Below are positions 1 to 6,937 of a stretch of 11,054 nt of DNA, piece after piece; position 1 is the first letter of the stretch; every line of letters starts with the position of its first letter. The notes beneath the pieces were generated by a model, which had not been told where the DNA came from, made no database searches, and worked only from the letters and a program-made list of their open reading frames with translations. A program made the position numbers and the translations under genes. This DNA is from Elusimicrobiota bacterium (GTDB lineage Bacteria; Elusimicrobiota; Elusimicrobia; UBA1565; JACRDR01). The stretch is from assembly GCA_016207585.1 (NCBI GenBank), contig JACQPI010000093.1, positions 1 through 11,054 on the forward strand, read 5' to 3'.

Positions 1-79
1 CCATCGCGTCCACGAGAGTTTCGCGGAAGAGAGGATCGTCCTCGACAATCAGCAGGCTCGTCTTCGTCGTTATTGGCAT
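1..79 (-). CDS. Response regulator receiver domain, N-terminal fragment (runs off the window)
   Basis: The first 26 codons of a minus-strand gene read MPITTKTSLLIVEDDPLFRE and then TLVDAM before the window edge. The pattern of a hydrophobic strand followed by an acidic pair (VEDD, residues 12-15) and PLFRE is the first beta strand and acidic pocket of a CheY-like receiver domain. This pocket binds Mg2+ near the phospho-accepting aspartate, which lies outside the window. The ATG start is supported by an AAGGTG Shine-Dalgarno sequence 5 nt upstream. The output domain, and therefore the regulated process, cannot be seen. It is transcribed divergently from the MgtE_N/CBS gene, so it could share control with it, but nothing in the sequence shows that. 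Confidence 0.8.
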   Translation of the reverse strand, partial: MPITTKTSLLIVEDDPLFRETLVDAM

Positions 80-96
80 TCTAGCACCTTACTCCT

Positions 97-102
97 ATGA
101 TA
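97..102 (-). promoter_or_regulatory. Possible -10 element for the response regulator gene
   Basis: On the minus strand the hexamer TATCAT (5 of 6 to the sigma-70 consensus) ends 17 nt before the ATG of the response regulator gene. It would give a leader of about 10 nt, enough to include the AAGGTG ribosome-binding site. The hexamer at the usual -35 distance is poor, so this is a weak call. Confidence 0.3.
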
Positions 103-154
103 CAGTAATTGGGAGTTTTTTACACGGGTCCAAAGACCTATCCCTGTCGAAACA

Positions 155-180
155 TTAGGCCCCATCCTTCTTGGGCCTAA
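155..180. repeat. Inverted repeat in the divergent intergenic region
   Basis: Arms TTAGGCCC (155-162) and GGGCCTAA (173-180) are perfect reverse complements around a 10-nt loop. There is no T-tract on either side, so it is not a standard intrinsic terminator. It lies between the divergent response regulator and MgtE_N/CBS genes, about 37 nt upstream of the latter's GTG start. It could be an operator for a dimeric regulator or a hairpin in the leader of the transporter operon. The rest of the 137-bp gap (80-216) shows only the weak -10-like elements noted separately. Confidence 0.5.
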
Positions 181-216
181 CGCCCCACGCCGGCAATTTG
201 TTACCATGAGGGCATC

Positions 217-1521
217 GTGGATGCCCAGAAATCGCCCGATTTTCACTTCTACGCGGACTTCGAAAAAAAGGAAGTCCTCGACAACTCCGGCCGTCTGGTC
301 GGCACGATCCACGATATCGCCCTAAGCCTGGAGCCCTTCCCGCGCGCCACGCATCTCATCCTGCGCAAGGGGCTCATCAAGCGCCGGTACGCGGTCGTCC
401 CGTGGGAAAAAATTGAACGCATCCTCCTGACGATTCACCTCCAGTTTTCCCGAGAAGAAATCCCTTTCATGGACGGCGCCCCTTCGTTCGAATTCACTCT
501 GGTCCGGGACATCTTGGACCAGCAGGTCGTGGACACCAACGGGCAGAAAGTCATTCGGGTCAACGACGCGCACCTGATCCAGGTGGAGCGGGATATCCGC
601 ATCGTCCATGTCGACGTGGGCATTCGCGGCATCGTCCGGCGGCTCGGCTGGCAGTGGTGGGTCGATCCTTTCGTGGAAATTTTCCTGGCCAGGACCGACT
701 ATCTCAAGGACAACCTCATCAACTGGCGCTATATTCAACCCCTCGCCATTCATCCGCAGAAAGGGACGCTCAAGCTGACCCTGGACCAAAAACAGCTCGC
801 CACGATACCCAGCCCGGACATCTCGGAACTGATGCAGAAGATGGACGCGCACCAGCGTCTGGCGCTGTTCAAGTCGATCGCTCCCGATTGGCGTCCCGGC
901 GTCTTCTCCAACTTCGACTTGCTGCTGCAAAAAGAGCTCCTGGAAAACATGGACCTCAAAGAAGCCGCCGAACTGCTTTCCAAGGCCCCGGCCGACCAAA
1001 CGACCGATCTCCTGGAGGAAATCCCCAAATCCGTGGCCGACAGCCTCCTGGCCCTCATGGAAACGACGAAAGCGCGCCGGCTATCGGCCCTCCTCGGCTA
1101 TACGAGCGACTCGGCCGGAGGGCTCATGACCACCGAAATGATAACGGCGCCGCACACTGCCACGGTGGCGGACATCGTGGAGCGCCTGCGCCCCCTCAAG
1201 GATCAACTGGAGACCATGGATTTCGTCTACCTCGTGGAGGGAGAGAGCCGCCTGGTCGGCCAGGTGCTGCTGCGCCGCCTGCTCCTGGCGTCCCCGGCGG
1301 AAGCGGCCTCCCAGTACGCCTATCCGCGTCCGATCTACGCCCGCGCCAAAGACAGCCTGCGGGAAGTCGCCTTCCTGATGGAAAAATACCGCCTGGCCTC
1401 GATCCCGGTCGTCAACAACGGCAAGGAGCGATACCTGCAAGGGGTCATCACGATCGACGACATCCTGGAACGTATCATCCCCTTCGCGTGGAAGCGTAGG
1501 GCCAAAATGACCACGCCATGA
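217..1521 (+). CDS. PRC-barrel / MgtE_N / CBS-pair cytosolic regulatory protein, partner of the Nramp-like transporter
   Basis: This 434-residue soluble protein has no membrane segment. Residues about 9-70 form a PRC-barrel-like domain (EVLDNSGRLVGTIHDI, later VPWEKI). A second PRC-like repeat follows at about 93-145 (RDILDQQVVDTNG, RLGW). An MgtE_N-type helical domain spans about 200-300 (DLLEEIP at 264-270), and the MgtE-like junction SAGGLMTTEM (299-308) leads into a CBS pair (about 304-360 and 372-425, ending GVITIDDILERI). In MgtE Mg2+ channels the N and CBS domains sense cytosolic Mg2+ and gate the pore; here the pore is absent. The GTG start has a GAGGG 4 nt upstream; the ATGs at 206 and 221 are out of frame. 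The stop overlaps the transporter start as ATGA, so the two are probably coupled. It likely senses divalent ions and controls the partner; that role is inferred. Confidence 0.9.
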   Translation: MDAQKSPDFHFYADFEKKEVLDNSGRLVGTIHDIALSLEPFPRATHLILRKGLIKRRYAVVPWEKIERILLTIHLQFSREEIPFMDGAPSFEFTLVRDILDQQVVDTNGQKVIRVNDAHLIQVERDIRIVHVDVGIRGIVRRLGWQWWVDPFVEIFLARTDYLKDNLINWRYIQPLAIHPQKGTLKLTLDQKQLATIPSPDISELMQKMDAHQRLALFKSIAPDWRPGVFSNFDLLLQKELLENMDLKEAAELLSKAPADQTTDLLEEIPKSVADSLLALMETTKARRLSALLGYTSDSAGGLMTTEMITAPHTATVADIVERLRPLKDQLETMDFVYLVEGESRLVGQVLLRRLLLASPAEAASQYAYPRPIYARAKDSLREVAFLMEKYRLASIPVVNNGKERYLQGVITIDDILERIIPFAWKRRAKMTTP

Positions 1522-2774
1522 AATTAGAGGCGATCGCGCAAAGCCCGCTCCAAACCCTGTGGCGCCGAATCTGGCTGTTTTTGGCGATCATGGGCCCCGG
1601 TTTCATCACCGCCAACGTGGACAACGACGCCGGCGGCATCACCACCTATACGCTGGCCGGGGCCCATTACGGGAACCTCTTCCTGTGGGCGATGGTTCCG
1701 ATCGCGATCGCGCTGACCGTCGCCCAGGAGATGGTCACGCGCATGGGGGTAGCGACCGGGAAGGGGCTGGCCGACCTTATCCGCGAAAATTACGGGGTAA
1801 AAATAACCTTCTACGTGATGGTCGCCCTCGTTGCCACGAACCTGGGCAACGTCATCGCCGAGTTCGCCGGGATCGCCGCGAGCTTGGAAATCCTGGGCGT
1901 CCCCAAGGCGCTGAGCGTGAGCGCGGCGGGGCTTTTCGTATGGTGGCTCGTGACCCAGGGGGATTACCAGAGAGTCGAGAAGGTCTTCCTCGCGGCCTGC
2001 ACGTTCTATGTGACGTACATCCTCTCCGGCTACCTGGCCAGGCCCCACTGGCCGACCGTTCTAAGGGATTTCGCGAACCCGCGGCTGCCGCTCGACTTCG
2101 CGGCCCTGGCGATGCTTGTCGGCATCGCGGGAAGCACCATCGCCCCCTGGATGCAGTTCTACCAGCAGTCCGCCATCGTCGACAAGGGGGTGCAGGCCCG
2201 GGACTACCGGTTCGCGCGCATCGATGTGTTGATAGGGTGCGCCATGTCCACGCTGGTGGCGACCTTTATAATTGTGGCCTGTTCGGCCACGCTCCATGTG
2301 TCCAACATCCGGGTTACGGACGCTTCCCAGGCCGCCCTGGCGCTCGAGCCCCTAGCCGGGAAGTGGTGCTCCCTGCTCTTCTGCCTCGGCCTTCTCAACG
2401 CATCCCTGTTCGCGGCCTCGATCCTTCCCCTGTCCACCGCATATTCCGTGTGCGAGGGGATGGGCTGGCAGACCGGCATCGACCGAAGGTTCGACGAAGC
2501 CCCCCAGTTTTACGGGCTTTACTCCCTATTGATCGCCGGAGGCGCCTTGGCCGTCTGCTGGCCAGGCTTCCCGCTCATCAAGGTGATGTACTGGTCCCAA
2601 ATCATCAACGGGCTCCTCCTGCCCGTCATCCTGACCCTTTGCATGAGCCTCTCCGGCCGGGAAGATATCATGGGCTCCTTCGTGAATCCGGCTTGGTTCA
2701 AGTGGCTCGGTTGGACCTGCACGGCCGCGATCAGCCTGCTTTCCCTGGCGATGGCCGCCAGTCTGCTCGTTTAA
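1518..2774 (+). CDS. Nramp-superfamily divalent metal transporter, divergent metal site (possible Mg2+ transporter)
   Basis: This 418-residue polytopic membrane protein has about ten to eleven hydrophobic segments. GPGFI (26-30) and the following segment align with Nramp helix 1, and GIAGSTIAPW (202-211) aligns with helix 6. Nramp proteins are proton-coupled Mn2+/Fe2+ importers that bind metal through DPGN in helix 1 and MPH in helix 6. Here the helix 1 motif reads D37-A-G-G40, keeping the aspartate but losing the asparagine. The helix 6 motif reads A209-P-W211, losing both the methionine and the histidine. In studied Nramps the methionine excludes Ca2+ and Mg2+, and Nramp-related magnesium transporters lack it. 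The start ATG lies inside the stop of the MgtE_N/CBS gene (ATGA) with no good Shine-Dalgarno sequence, pointing to translational coupling. Mn2+ or Fe2+ uptake cannot be excluded. Family call is firm; substrate is inferred. Confidence 0.88.
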   Translation: MKLEAIAQSPLQTLWRRIWLFLAIMGPGFITANVDNDAGGITTYTLAGAHYGNLFLWAMVPIAIALTVAQEMVTRMGVATGKGLADLIRENYGVKITFYVMVALVATNLGNVIAEFAGIAASLEILGVPKALSVSAAGLFVWWLVTQGDYQRVEKVFLAACTFYVTYILSGYLARPHWPTVLRDFANPRLPLDFAALAMLVGIAGSTIAPWMQFYQQSAIVDKGVQARDYRFARIDVLIGCAMSTLVATFIIVACSATLHVSNIRVTDASQAALALEPLAGKWCSLLFCLGLLNASLFAASILPLSTAYSVCEGMGWQTGIDRRFDEAPQFYGLYSLLIAGGALAVCWPGFPLIKVMYWSQIINGLLLPVILTLCMSLSGREDIMGSFVNPAWFKWLGWTCTAAISLLSLAMAASLLV

Positions 2775-4234
2775 ATCAACCGCTGAGCGGCGCCGATCCG
2801 TTCAAGCACCTTCTCGCGGCCCAAGACCTCCAGCATCGCGAACAGGCTGGGGCCCTCGGTGCGGCCGCTGACCGCGACGCGAATGGGATGGATCGCCTGG
2901 GCCGGCTTGAGGTTGTTGCCGGCGCAGAACCCCCGGATCGCCGCCTCCAGATCCTTCTCCAGAAACCCGGGAGTTTTCTGCAGCAGAGCTCGTATGTCTT
3001 CCAAAATCTTAGCCGCGCCGGGCGCCCGCAGCACCTTCTCGACCGCTTTTTGCTCGTAGACCGCGTCCTTGAAGAAAAAATCCACCAGCCGCGGGACCTC
3101 CGTCAGCAGCTTGACCTTCTCGGCCTCGAGGCCGACCGCCCGGAGCAGGGGCTCGCGCGGAACCCGGCCCAGGCCGGCGGATTCCAAGAAGGGGGCCGAT
3201 TCCCTGACCAGCTCTTCGCGAGTCAGCTTGCGGATGTAAGTCCCGTTCATCCATTGCAGCTTCTGCGGGTCGAATGTCGCCGGGTTTTTCTGGCAGCCCT
3301 TCAAATCGAATTTCCCAATCAGCTCCGCCGCCTCGAACAATTGCCGGCTGTCCGGCGTCGCCCACCCCAGGAGAGCGAGGTAGTTTCGCAGCGCTTGTGG
3401 CAGGAAGCCCTGGGTCTTATACTCCAAGACCGAGGTCGCCCCGTGGCGCTTCGACAATTTAGCGCCGTCCGGCCCCAGGATCATCGACAAATGCGCGAAT
3501 TGCGGCGGCTTCCATCCCAGCCCGGCGTAGACCTGCAGCTGGGACGGCGTGTTCGAGAGGTGCTCGTCGCCACGGATCACGTGCGTGATCTCCATAAGAT
3601 GGTCGTCGACCACGCAGGCGAAATTGTAGGTTGGACCCCCGGCCGTCTTTTGGATGACGAAATCCTGCAGCAGGCGGTTCTCGAATTCGACCCGGCCGCG
3701 GATCACGTCCTCCACGGCCGTGGCGTCCTCGTCGGGCATGCGAAATCGCACCGACGCCCTGCGTCCCTGCGTTTCGTGATCGCGCCGCTGCGCCTCCGTC
3801 AAGCTACGGCAACGCCCCTCGTAGCGCGGGGGACGCTTTTCAAGCTGGGCCCTACGCCGCATGGCGTCCAACTCTTCCGGCGTGCAGTAACAGCGGTACG
3901 CCTTGCCCTCCCGCAGAAGCTGCTCGACATACTGCCGATACCGCTCGAGACGCCGCATCTGGAAGTACGGCGCGAAGTTTCCGCGCTCCTGCCAGTCGCC
4001 GGATCGCCCCGGCTCCAGCCTCGGCCCCTCGTCCCACTCGAGCCCGAGCCACGCAAGGCTCTCCAAAATGGCGTCGACGGACTCGTGGGAGGACCGGACC
4101 TCGTCGGTGTCCTCGATGCGGAGGATGAAGACTCCCTGATGCCGCCGGGCGAAAAGATGGTTGAAAAGCGCCGTGCGAGCGCCGCCGATATGCAGATAGC
4201 CCGTCGGGGAGGGCGCGAACCGGACGCGGATCAC
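2771..4234 (-). CDS. gltX: Glutamyl-tRNA synthetase
   Basis: This 487-residue class I aminoacyl-tRNA synthetase charges tRNA-Glu with glutamate in the cytosol. RFAPSPTG (5-12) is followed by HIGG (15-18), the HIGH-type ATP site, then RIEDTD (39-44). KLSKR (259-263) is the KMSKS-type loop. The residues C115, C117, Y138 and C142 match the CxC...YxxxC zinc site of many bacterial GluRS. The segment at about 71-95 is longer than usual before APYFQ, and the common QS-x-R there reads QMRR. Whether it also charges tRNA-Gln cannot be decided from the sequence. The GTG start overlaps the recN stop (GTGA) and has a strong GGAGGAG 5 nt upstream. It is the last gene of the nadK-recN-gltX operon, and its stop overlaps the convergent Nramp stop by 4 bp. 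Confidence 0.97.
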   Translation of the reverse strand: MIRVRFAPSPTGYLHIGGARTALFNHLFARRHQGVFILRIEDTDEVRSSHESVDAILESLAWLGLEWDEGPRLEPGRSGDWQERGNFAPYFQMRRLERYRQYVEQLLREGKAYRCYCTPEELDAMRRRAQLEKRPPRYEGRCRSLTEAQRRDHETQGRRASVRFRMPDEDATAVEDVIRGRVEFENRLLQDFVIQKTAGGPTYNFACVVDDHLMEITHVIRGDEHLSNTPSQLQVYAGLGWKPPQFAHLSMILGPDGAKLSKRHGATSVLEYKTQGFLPQALRNYLALLGWATPDSRQLFEAAELIGKFDLKGCQKNPATFDPQKLQWMNGTYIRKLTREELVRESAPFLESAGLGRVPREPLLRAVGLEAEKVKLLTEVPRLVDFFFKDAVYEQKAVEKVLRAPGAAKILEDIRALLQKTPGFLEKDLEAAIRGFCAGNNLKPAQAIHPIRVAVSGRTEGPSLFAMLEVLGREKVLERIGAAQRLI

Positions 4235-5958
4235 CGCCGCTCCTCCAGGAGCTCCAGGGCGTGCTTGCGGCTGACCACCGTCGTCTCGCGCCCGCCCAGC
4301 ATGCGGGCCAAGACCTCGACGCGAGCCTCTTTTTCAAGGCCCCGAACCTGGACATAGGTGCGTCCCCCCGAAACCTCCTTGCTGACATGAAAATGCTGGG
4401 GGGCGAAACAGGCGACTTGAGGCAGGTGAGTCACGCACAGGACCTGGCGGGACTTAGACAGCTCGGACAACCGTCGGCCGACCGCCCGGCCGATCTCGCC
4501 GCTCACTCCGGAGTCCACTTCGTCGAAAACGAGAATCCGAACGCGGTCGTTGCGGGCCAGGACCGTCTTGAGCGCCAGCATCGTCCTCGACAACTCGCCC
4601 CCGGAGGCGATCGCCTGCAGGGCCTTGGGGAGCTCCCCGGGATTGGGCGCGATCAGGAATTCGACCCGGTCCGAACCGCAGGAGCCGTAGCGGCCTTCCT
4701 CCATCTCGACCGACACCGAGAACCTCGCCGCCTCCATCCCCAATTCCTTAAGTTCCTTGGTGATCCGGGTCGACAGGCGCGTCGCCGCGGCCATGCGCGC
4801 CTGATGGGCCTGGGCGCAAAGCCGCGCCAGAGCCTCCTCCAACTCGGCGCGGCGCTTTTCGACCTCCTCGACGCGAGCCTGGGAATTCTCCAGCCAGGCC
4901 AATTCGACCTGGATCCGGTCGCGGTGCGACAAAATGTCCGTCAAGGCCGGACCGTACTTCTTCTTCAGCCGGCTCAACCGCTCCAGGCGCGAGTGGATTT
5001 CATCGATCTTCTCGGGCCACAGCTCCGTTTGATTTTGATAACCGGACAACCGCGCCGAGATATCCCGGACGCACGCCTGCGCCTGGTTCAAGGAGGCGAT
5101 GTCCGCCGTCCACGTCGGGTCCAGGCGGGCAAGGTCCTCCAGAGAGCGGCCCGCCTTCAAAAGAAGCTCCTGGGCCGAACCTTCCTGCTCGTAGAGAATG
5201 CCGTGGATCTGCTGCGAGAGCGCGCTCAGGCGCTCCGAATTTTTGAGCCGCGGAAGCAGCGTTTCCAATTCTTCCTCTTCGCCGGGCTTAGGATCGGCTT
5301 GGGTGATCTCGGAGAGCTGGTAGCGGTAGAGATCGACGCGCTTGAGCCTTTCCTCGTCCGAAAGCTCCAGCGACTTCAGTTCCTGCGACAACTGAGACCA
5401 TTTCTTATATGCCCGCTCCAGTTCGGCGCGCAGCGGCTCCTTCGCCGAGCCCGCGGGCTCCCCCCCCGCCCGCTCCGGGGGAGAGGCCGCCTTGCTGGAG
5501 GGAGAATCAAAAAGTCCCCCAAAGCCGTCCAGAAGCTCCAACTGCACATCGGCCTTGAGAAGGGTCTGGTGTTCGTGCTGGCCGTGGAAATCGACGAGGC
5601 CGTCGCCCCAACCCGCGAGGACCGAGACCGGGACCGATTGGTTATGGAGATACGCGCGGGTCTTCCCGGAGGAATCGAGTTCCCTTCGGACCGACACCCG
5701 GAGCTCTTTAAGATGGAAACGGGACTGCAGTTCCTTTGGAAAATCGGTCCAGTCGAAGACTCCCGTGACCTCCAGGCGCTGGGCCCCCGCCCGCAGCCAC
5801 TCCAGGCTCCCGCGCCCACCCAAAAGAAAGCCCAGTGCCTCGATCACGATCGATTTTCCGGCTCCCGTCTGGCCGGTAAATACGTTAAGACCCTCGGAAA
5901 GCTCCAGTTGAAGCTCCTCGATGATCGCGAAGTTGCGCACCGCGAGGGAACGAAGCAT
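4231..5958 (-). CDS. recN: DNA repair protein RecN (SMC-like ATPase)
   Basis: This 575-residue cytosolic SMC-family ATPase acts in recombinational repair of double-strand breaks. It shows a Walker A motif GQTGAGKS (29-36), with Gln where RecN usually has Glu. The RecN-typical FHGQHEHQ follows (124-131), then a coiled-coil centre. The C-terminal ATPase half has the ABC signature SGGELSR (452-458), a Walker B FDEVDSG (478-484) and VTHLPQVA (509-516). Length is close to the usual 550-570 residues; the excess is a Ser/Pro/Gly-rich insert at about 150-175. The reading frame stays open upstream to 6468, but homology starts at MLRSLAVRNFAII. That ATG shares one base with the nadK stop (TAATG) and has GGGGGAG 5 nt upstream. 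Middle gene of the nadK-recN-gltX operon; nadK-recN adjacency is common in bacteria. Confidence 0.96.
   Translation of the reverse strand: MLRSLAVRNFAIIEELQLELSEGLNVFTGQTGAGKSIVIEALGFLLGGRGSLEWLRAGAQRLEVTGVFDWTDFPKELQSRFHLKELRVSVRRELDSSGKTRAYLHNQSVPVSVLAGWGDGLVDFHGQHEHQTLLKADVQLELLDGFGGLFDSPSSKAASPPERAGGEPAGSAKEPLRAELERAYKKWSQLSQELKSLELSDEERLKRVDLYRYQLSEITQADPKPGEEEELETLLPRLKNSERLSALSQQIHGILYEQEGSAQELLLKAGRSLEDLARLDPTWTADIASLNQAQACVRDISARLSGYQNQTELWPEKIDEIHSRLERLSRLKKKYGPALTDILSHRDRIQVELAWLENSQARVEEVEKRRAELEEALARLCAQAHQARMAAATRLSTRITKELKELGMEAARFSVSVEMEEGRYGSCGSDRVEFLIAPNPGELPKALQAIASGGELSRTMLALKTVLARNDRVRILVFDEVDSGVSGEIGRAVGRRLSELSKSRQVLCVTHLPQVACFAPQHFHVSKEVSGGRTYVQVRGLEKEARVEVLARMLGGRETTVVSRKHALELLEERR
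5457..5486. repeat. GC-rich palindromic element inside recN
   Basis: Arms CTCCCCC (5458-5464) and GGGGGAG (5477-5483) flank a 12-nt C-rich loop. Read in frame on the minus strand, the element and its flanks encode SPPERAGGEPAG (RecN residues 159-170), within an insert most RecN proteins lack between the QHEHQ region and the coiled coil. Short interspersed palindromes that translate to similar Pro/Arg/Gly strings are known in several bacterial groups. Whether this one is repeated elsewhere in the genome cannot be seen here. Confidence 0.45.
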
Positions 5959-6836
5959 TACCGCTCCCCCCACTTCAGCTTGCTGCGCAACACCTGGAAA
6001 TAGGAGCGTTTCGGATTGACGAGCAGCTTCAGGGGCTTCTCGTAGCGCCGAATCGTGACTTGGGACCCGACGCGAAGGGAGCACCCGACCTGCCCGTCGA
6101 GAGAAATCAGGATTTGCGGGTTTTCCTGGGGCTGGCGGCGAGAGACCGTCACGACGACCGGCTCCTTGGCCGGGAGGATCAGCGGCCGCTGGGTCAGCGT
6201 ATGCGGGCAGATGGGCGCGATCAGGAAGGCGTCGAGCCGCGGGTCGACGACGGGCCCGCCGGCCGCCAGCGCGTAAGCGGTCGATCCCGTCGGAGTCGAG
6301 AGGATCAGCCCATCGCCGAAATAGTTCGCCACGAACAGGTTGGCGCACGACGCCTGCAAGGTGATGGCGCGCGCCTGGTCCCCGCAGCGTATGACGCAGT
6401 CGTTGAGGGCGATGGCCGGCCCGAAAACCTTTCGGGCTCCCCGCGTCGCCTCCACGGAAAGCATCCACCGTTCCTCGAGCACAAAACGGCCCTCCAGGAT
6501 CGTCCCTATGTGGCGGTTTAACTCCTGGGCGTCCGTTCCGCTCAAAAAGCCCAGCCCCCCGGTGTTAATCCCCAGCAAAGGGACCGACCGCGGCGCCACC
6601 AGGCGAGCGGCCCGAAGCATCGTACCATCCCCGCCCATCGCGACGACGATATCCGCCATCGGAAGCCGCTCGCGCAGCGTGGCCGGGCTTCCCATCCAAA
6701 CCCGCAGCCCGCGCGCCTTGAGGAGCGCTTGGACCTTTCTAAGCCAACGGACGGCCTCCGGTTTTTGTTCATTGTAAAACAAGATGGCGGAGCGGATGGA
6801 GGGCTCGTCGGCGCGCGCGGCGATGTCGGTTTTCAT
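5958..6836 (-). CDS. nadK: NAD kinase
   Basis: This 292-residue cytosolic enzyme phosphorylates NAD to NADP, using ATP or polyphosphate. The sequence shows the family GGDG motif (68-71, in VVAMGGDGTMLRAARL) and GINTGGLGFLS (89-99). It also has the NE-type motif as N145-D146 (ALNDCVI) and the NAD-binding TPTGSTAY (181-188), followed by the glycine-rich AAGGPVV. Length is normal for bacterial NadK. ATG at 6836 begins about 15 residues before the first beta strand (SAILFYNEQKPEA), as expected. No Shine-Dalgarno sequence is seen, but a TATACT hexamer lies 11 nt upstream of the ATG, so the mRNA may be nearly leaderless. It heads the nadK-recN-gltX operon, overlapping recN by one base. Confidence 0.97.
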   Translation of the reverse strand: MKTDIAARADEPSIRSAILFYNEQKPEAVRWLRKVQALLKARGLRVWMGSPATLRERLPMADIVVAMGGDGTMLRAARLVAPRSVPLLGINTGGLGFLSGTDAQELNRHIGTILEGRFVLEERWMLSVEATRGARKVFGPAIALNDCVIRCGDQARAITLQASCANLFVANYFGDGLILSTPTGSTAYALAAGGPVVDPRLDAFLIAPICPHTLTQRPLILPAKEPVVVTVSRRQPQENPQILISLDGQVGCSLRVGSQVTIRRYEKPLKLLVNPKRSYFQVLRSKLKWGER

Positions 6837-6847
6837 GGAAGACTTGA

Positions 6848-6853
6848 AGTATA
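6848..6853 (-). promoter_or_regulatory. Possible -10 element of the nadK-recN-gltX operon
   Basis: The minus-strand hexamer TATACT (5 of 6 to TATAAT) ends 11 nt before the nadK ATG. A start 7 nt downstream of it would give a leader of only 4-5 nt, fitting the lack of a ribosome-binding site. No good -35 hexamer is seen 16-18 nt upstream. Confidence 0.35.
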
Positions 6854-6905
6854 CAAAATTCCCTTCTTTCCTCCCCGCGGCCCATACCCTTGCAATACGA
6901 CTAAC

Positions 6906-6937
6906 CTCCCGTTTGGTTCCCGCGGGAAAGACGGGAG
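6906..6937. terminator. Nested palindrome directly after the CYTH-like gene; possible terminator hairpin
   Basis: Outer arms CTCCCGT (6906-6912) and ACGGGAG (6931-6937) are perfect reverse complements. They enclose a second perfect 12-bp palindrome, TTCCCGCGGGAA (6917-6928). The right arm abuts the TAG stop of the minus-strand gene at 6938, the usual place for a 3' hairpin. No T-tract follows on either strand, so it is not a textbook intrinsic terminator; it could still end transcription, protect the 3' end, or bind a protein. It separates the CYTH-like gene from the nadK operon. Confidence 0.45.

Noticed and set aside
80..216. A Mg2+ riboswitch (M-box-like) before the transporter operon
   Set aside because: Only one short hairpin is visible. 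The leader is far too short for the known Mg2+ riboswitch folds and has no terminator.
206..223. ATG starts at 206 or 221 for the MgtE_N/CBS gene
   Set aside because: Both are out of frame with the PRC-barrel reading; the GTG at 217 is in frame and has GAGGG just upstream.
654..1499. A 281-codon frame inside the MgtE_N/CBS gene
   Set aside because: It is out of frame with an intact domain series and has a low-complexity Arg/Pro/Gly translation.
1559..4357. A 932-codon open frame on the plus strand
   Set aside because: It runs out of frame through the Nramp gene and antisense through gltX, both with clear motifs. The translation is Arg/Pro/Gly-rich noise typical of GC-rich DNA.
4261..6003. 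A 580-codon open frame on the plus strand
   Set aside because: It is antisense to recN, whose Walker, signature and QHEHQ motifs are all intact; the antisense translation shows no domain.
5959..6468. A 170-residue N-terminal extension of RecN
   Set aside because: It overlaps nadK in another frame and lacks RecN homology; the ATG at 5958 has a good ribosome-binding site and matches the family N-terminus.
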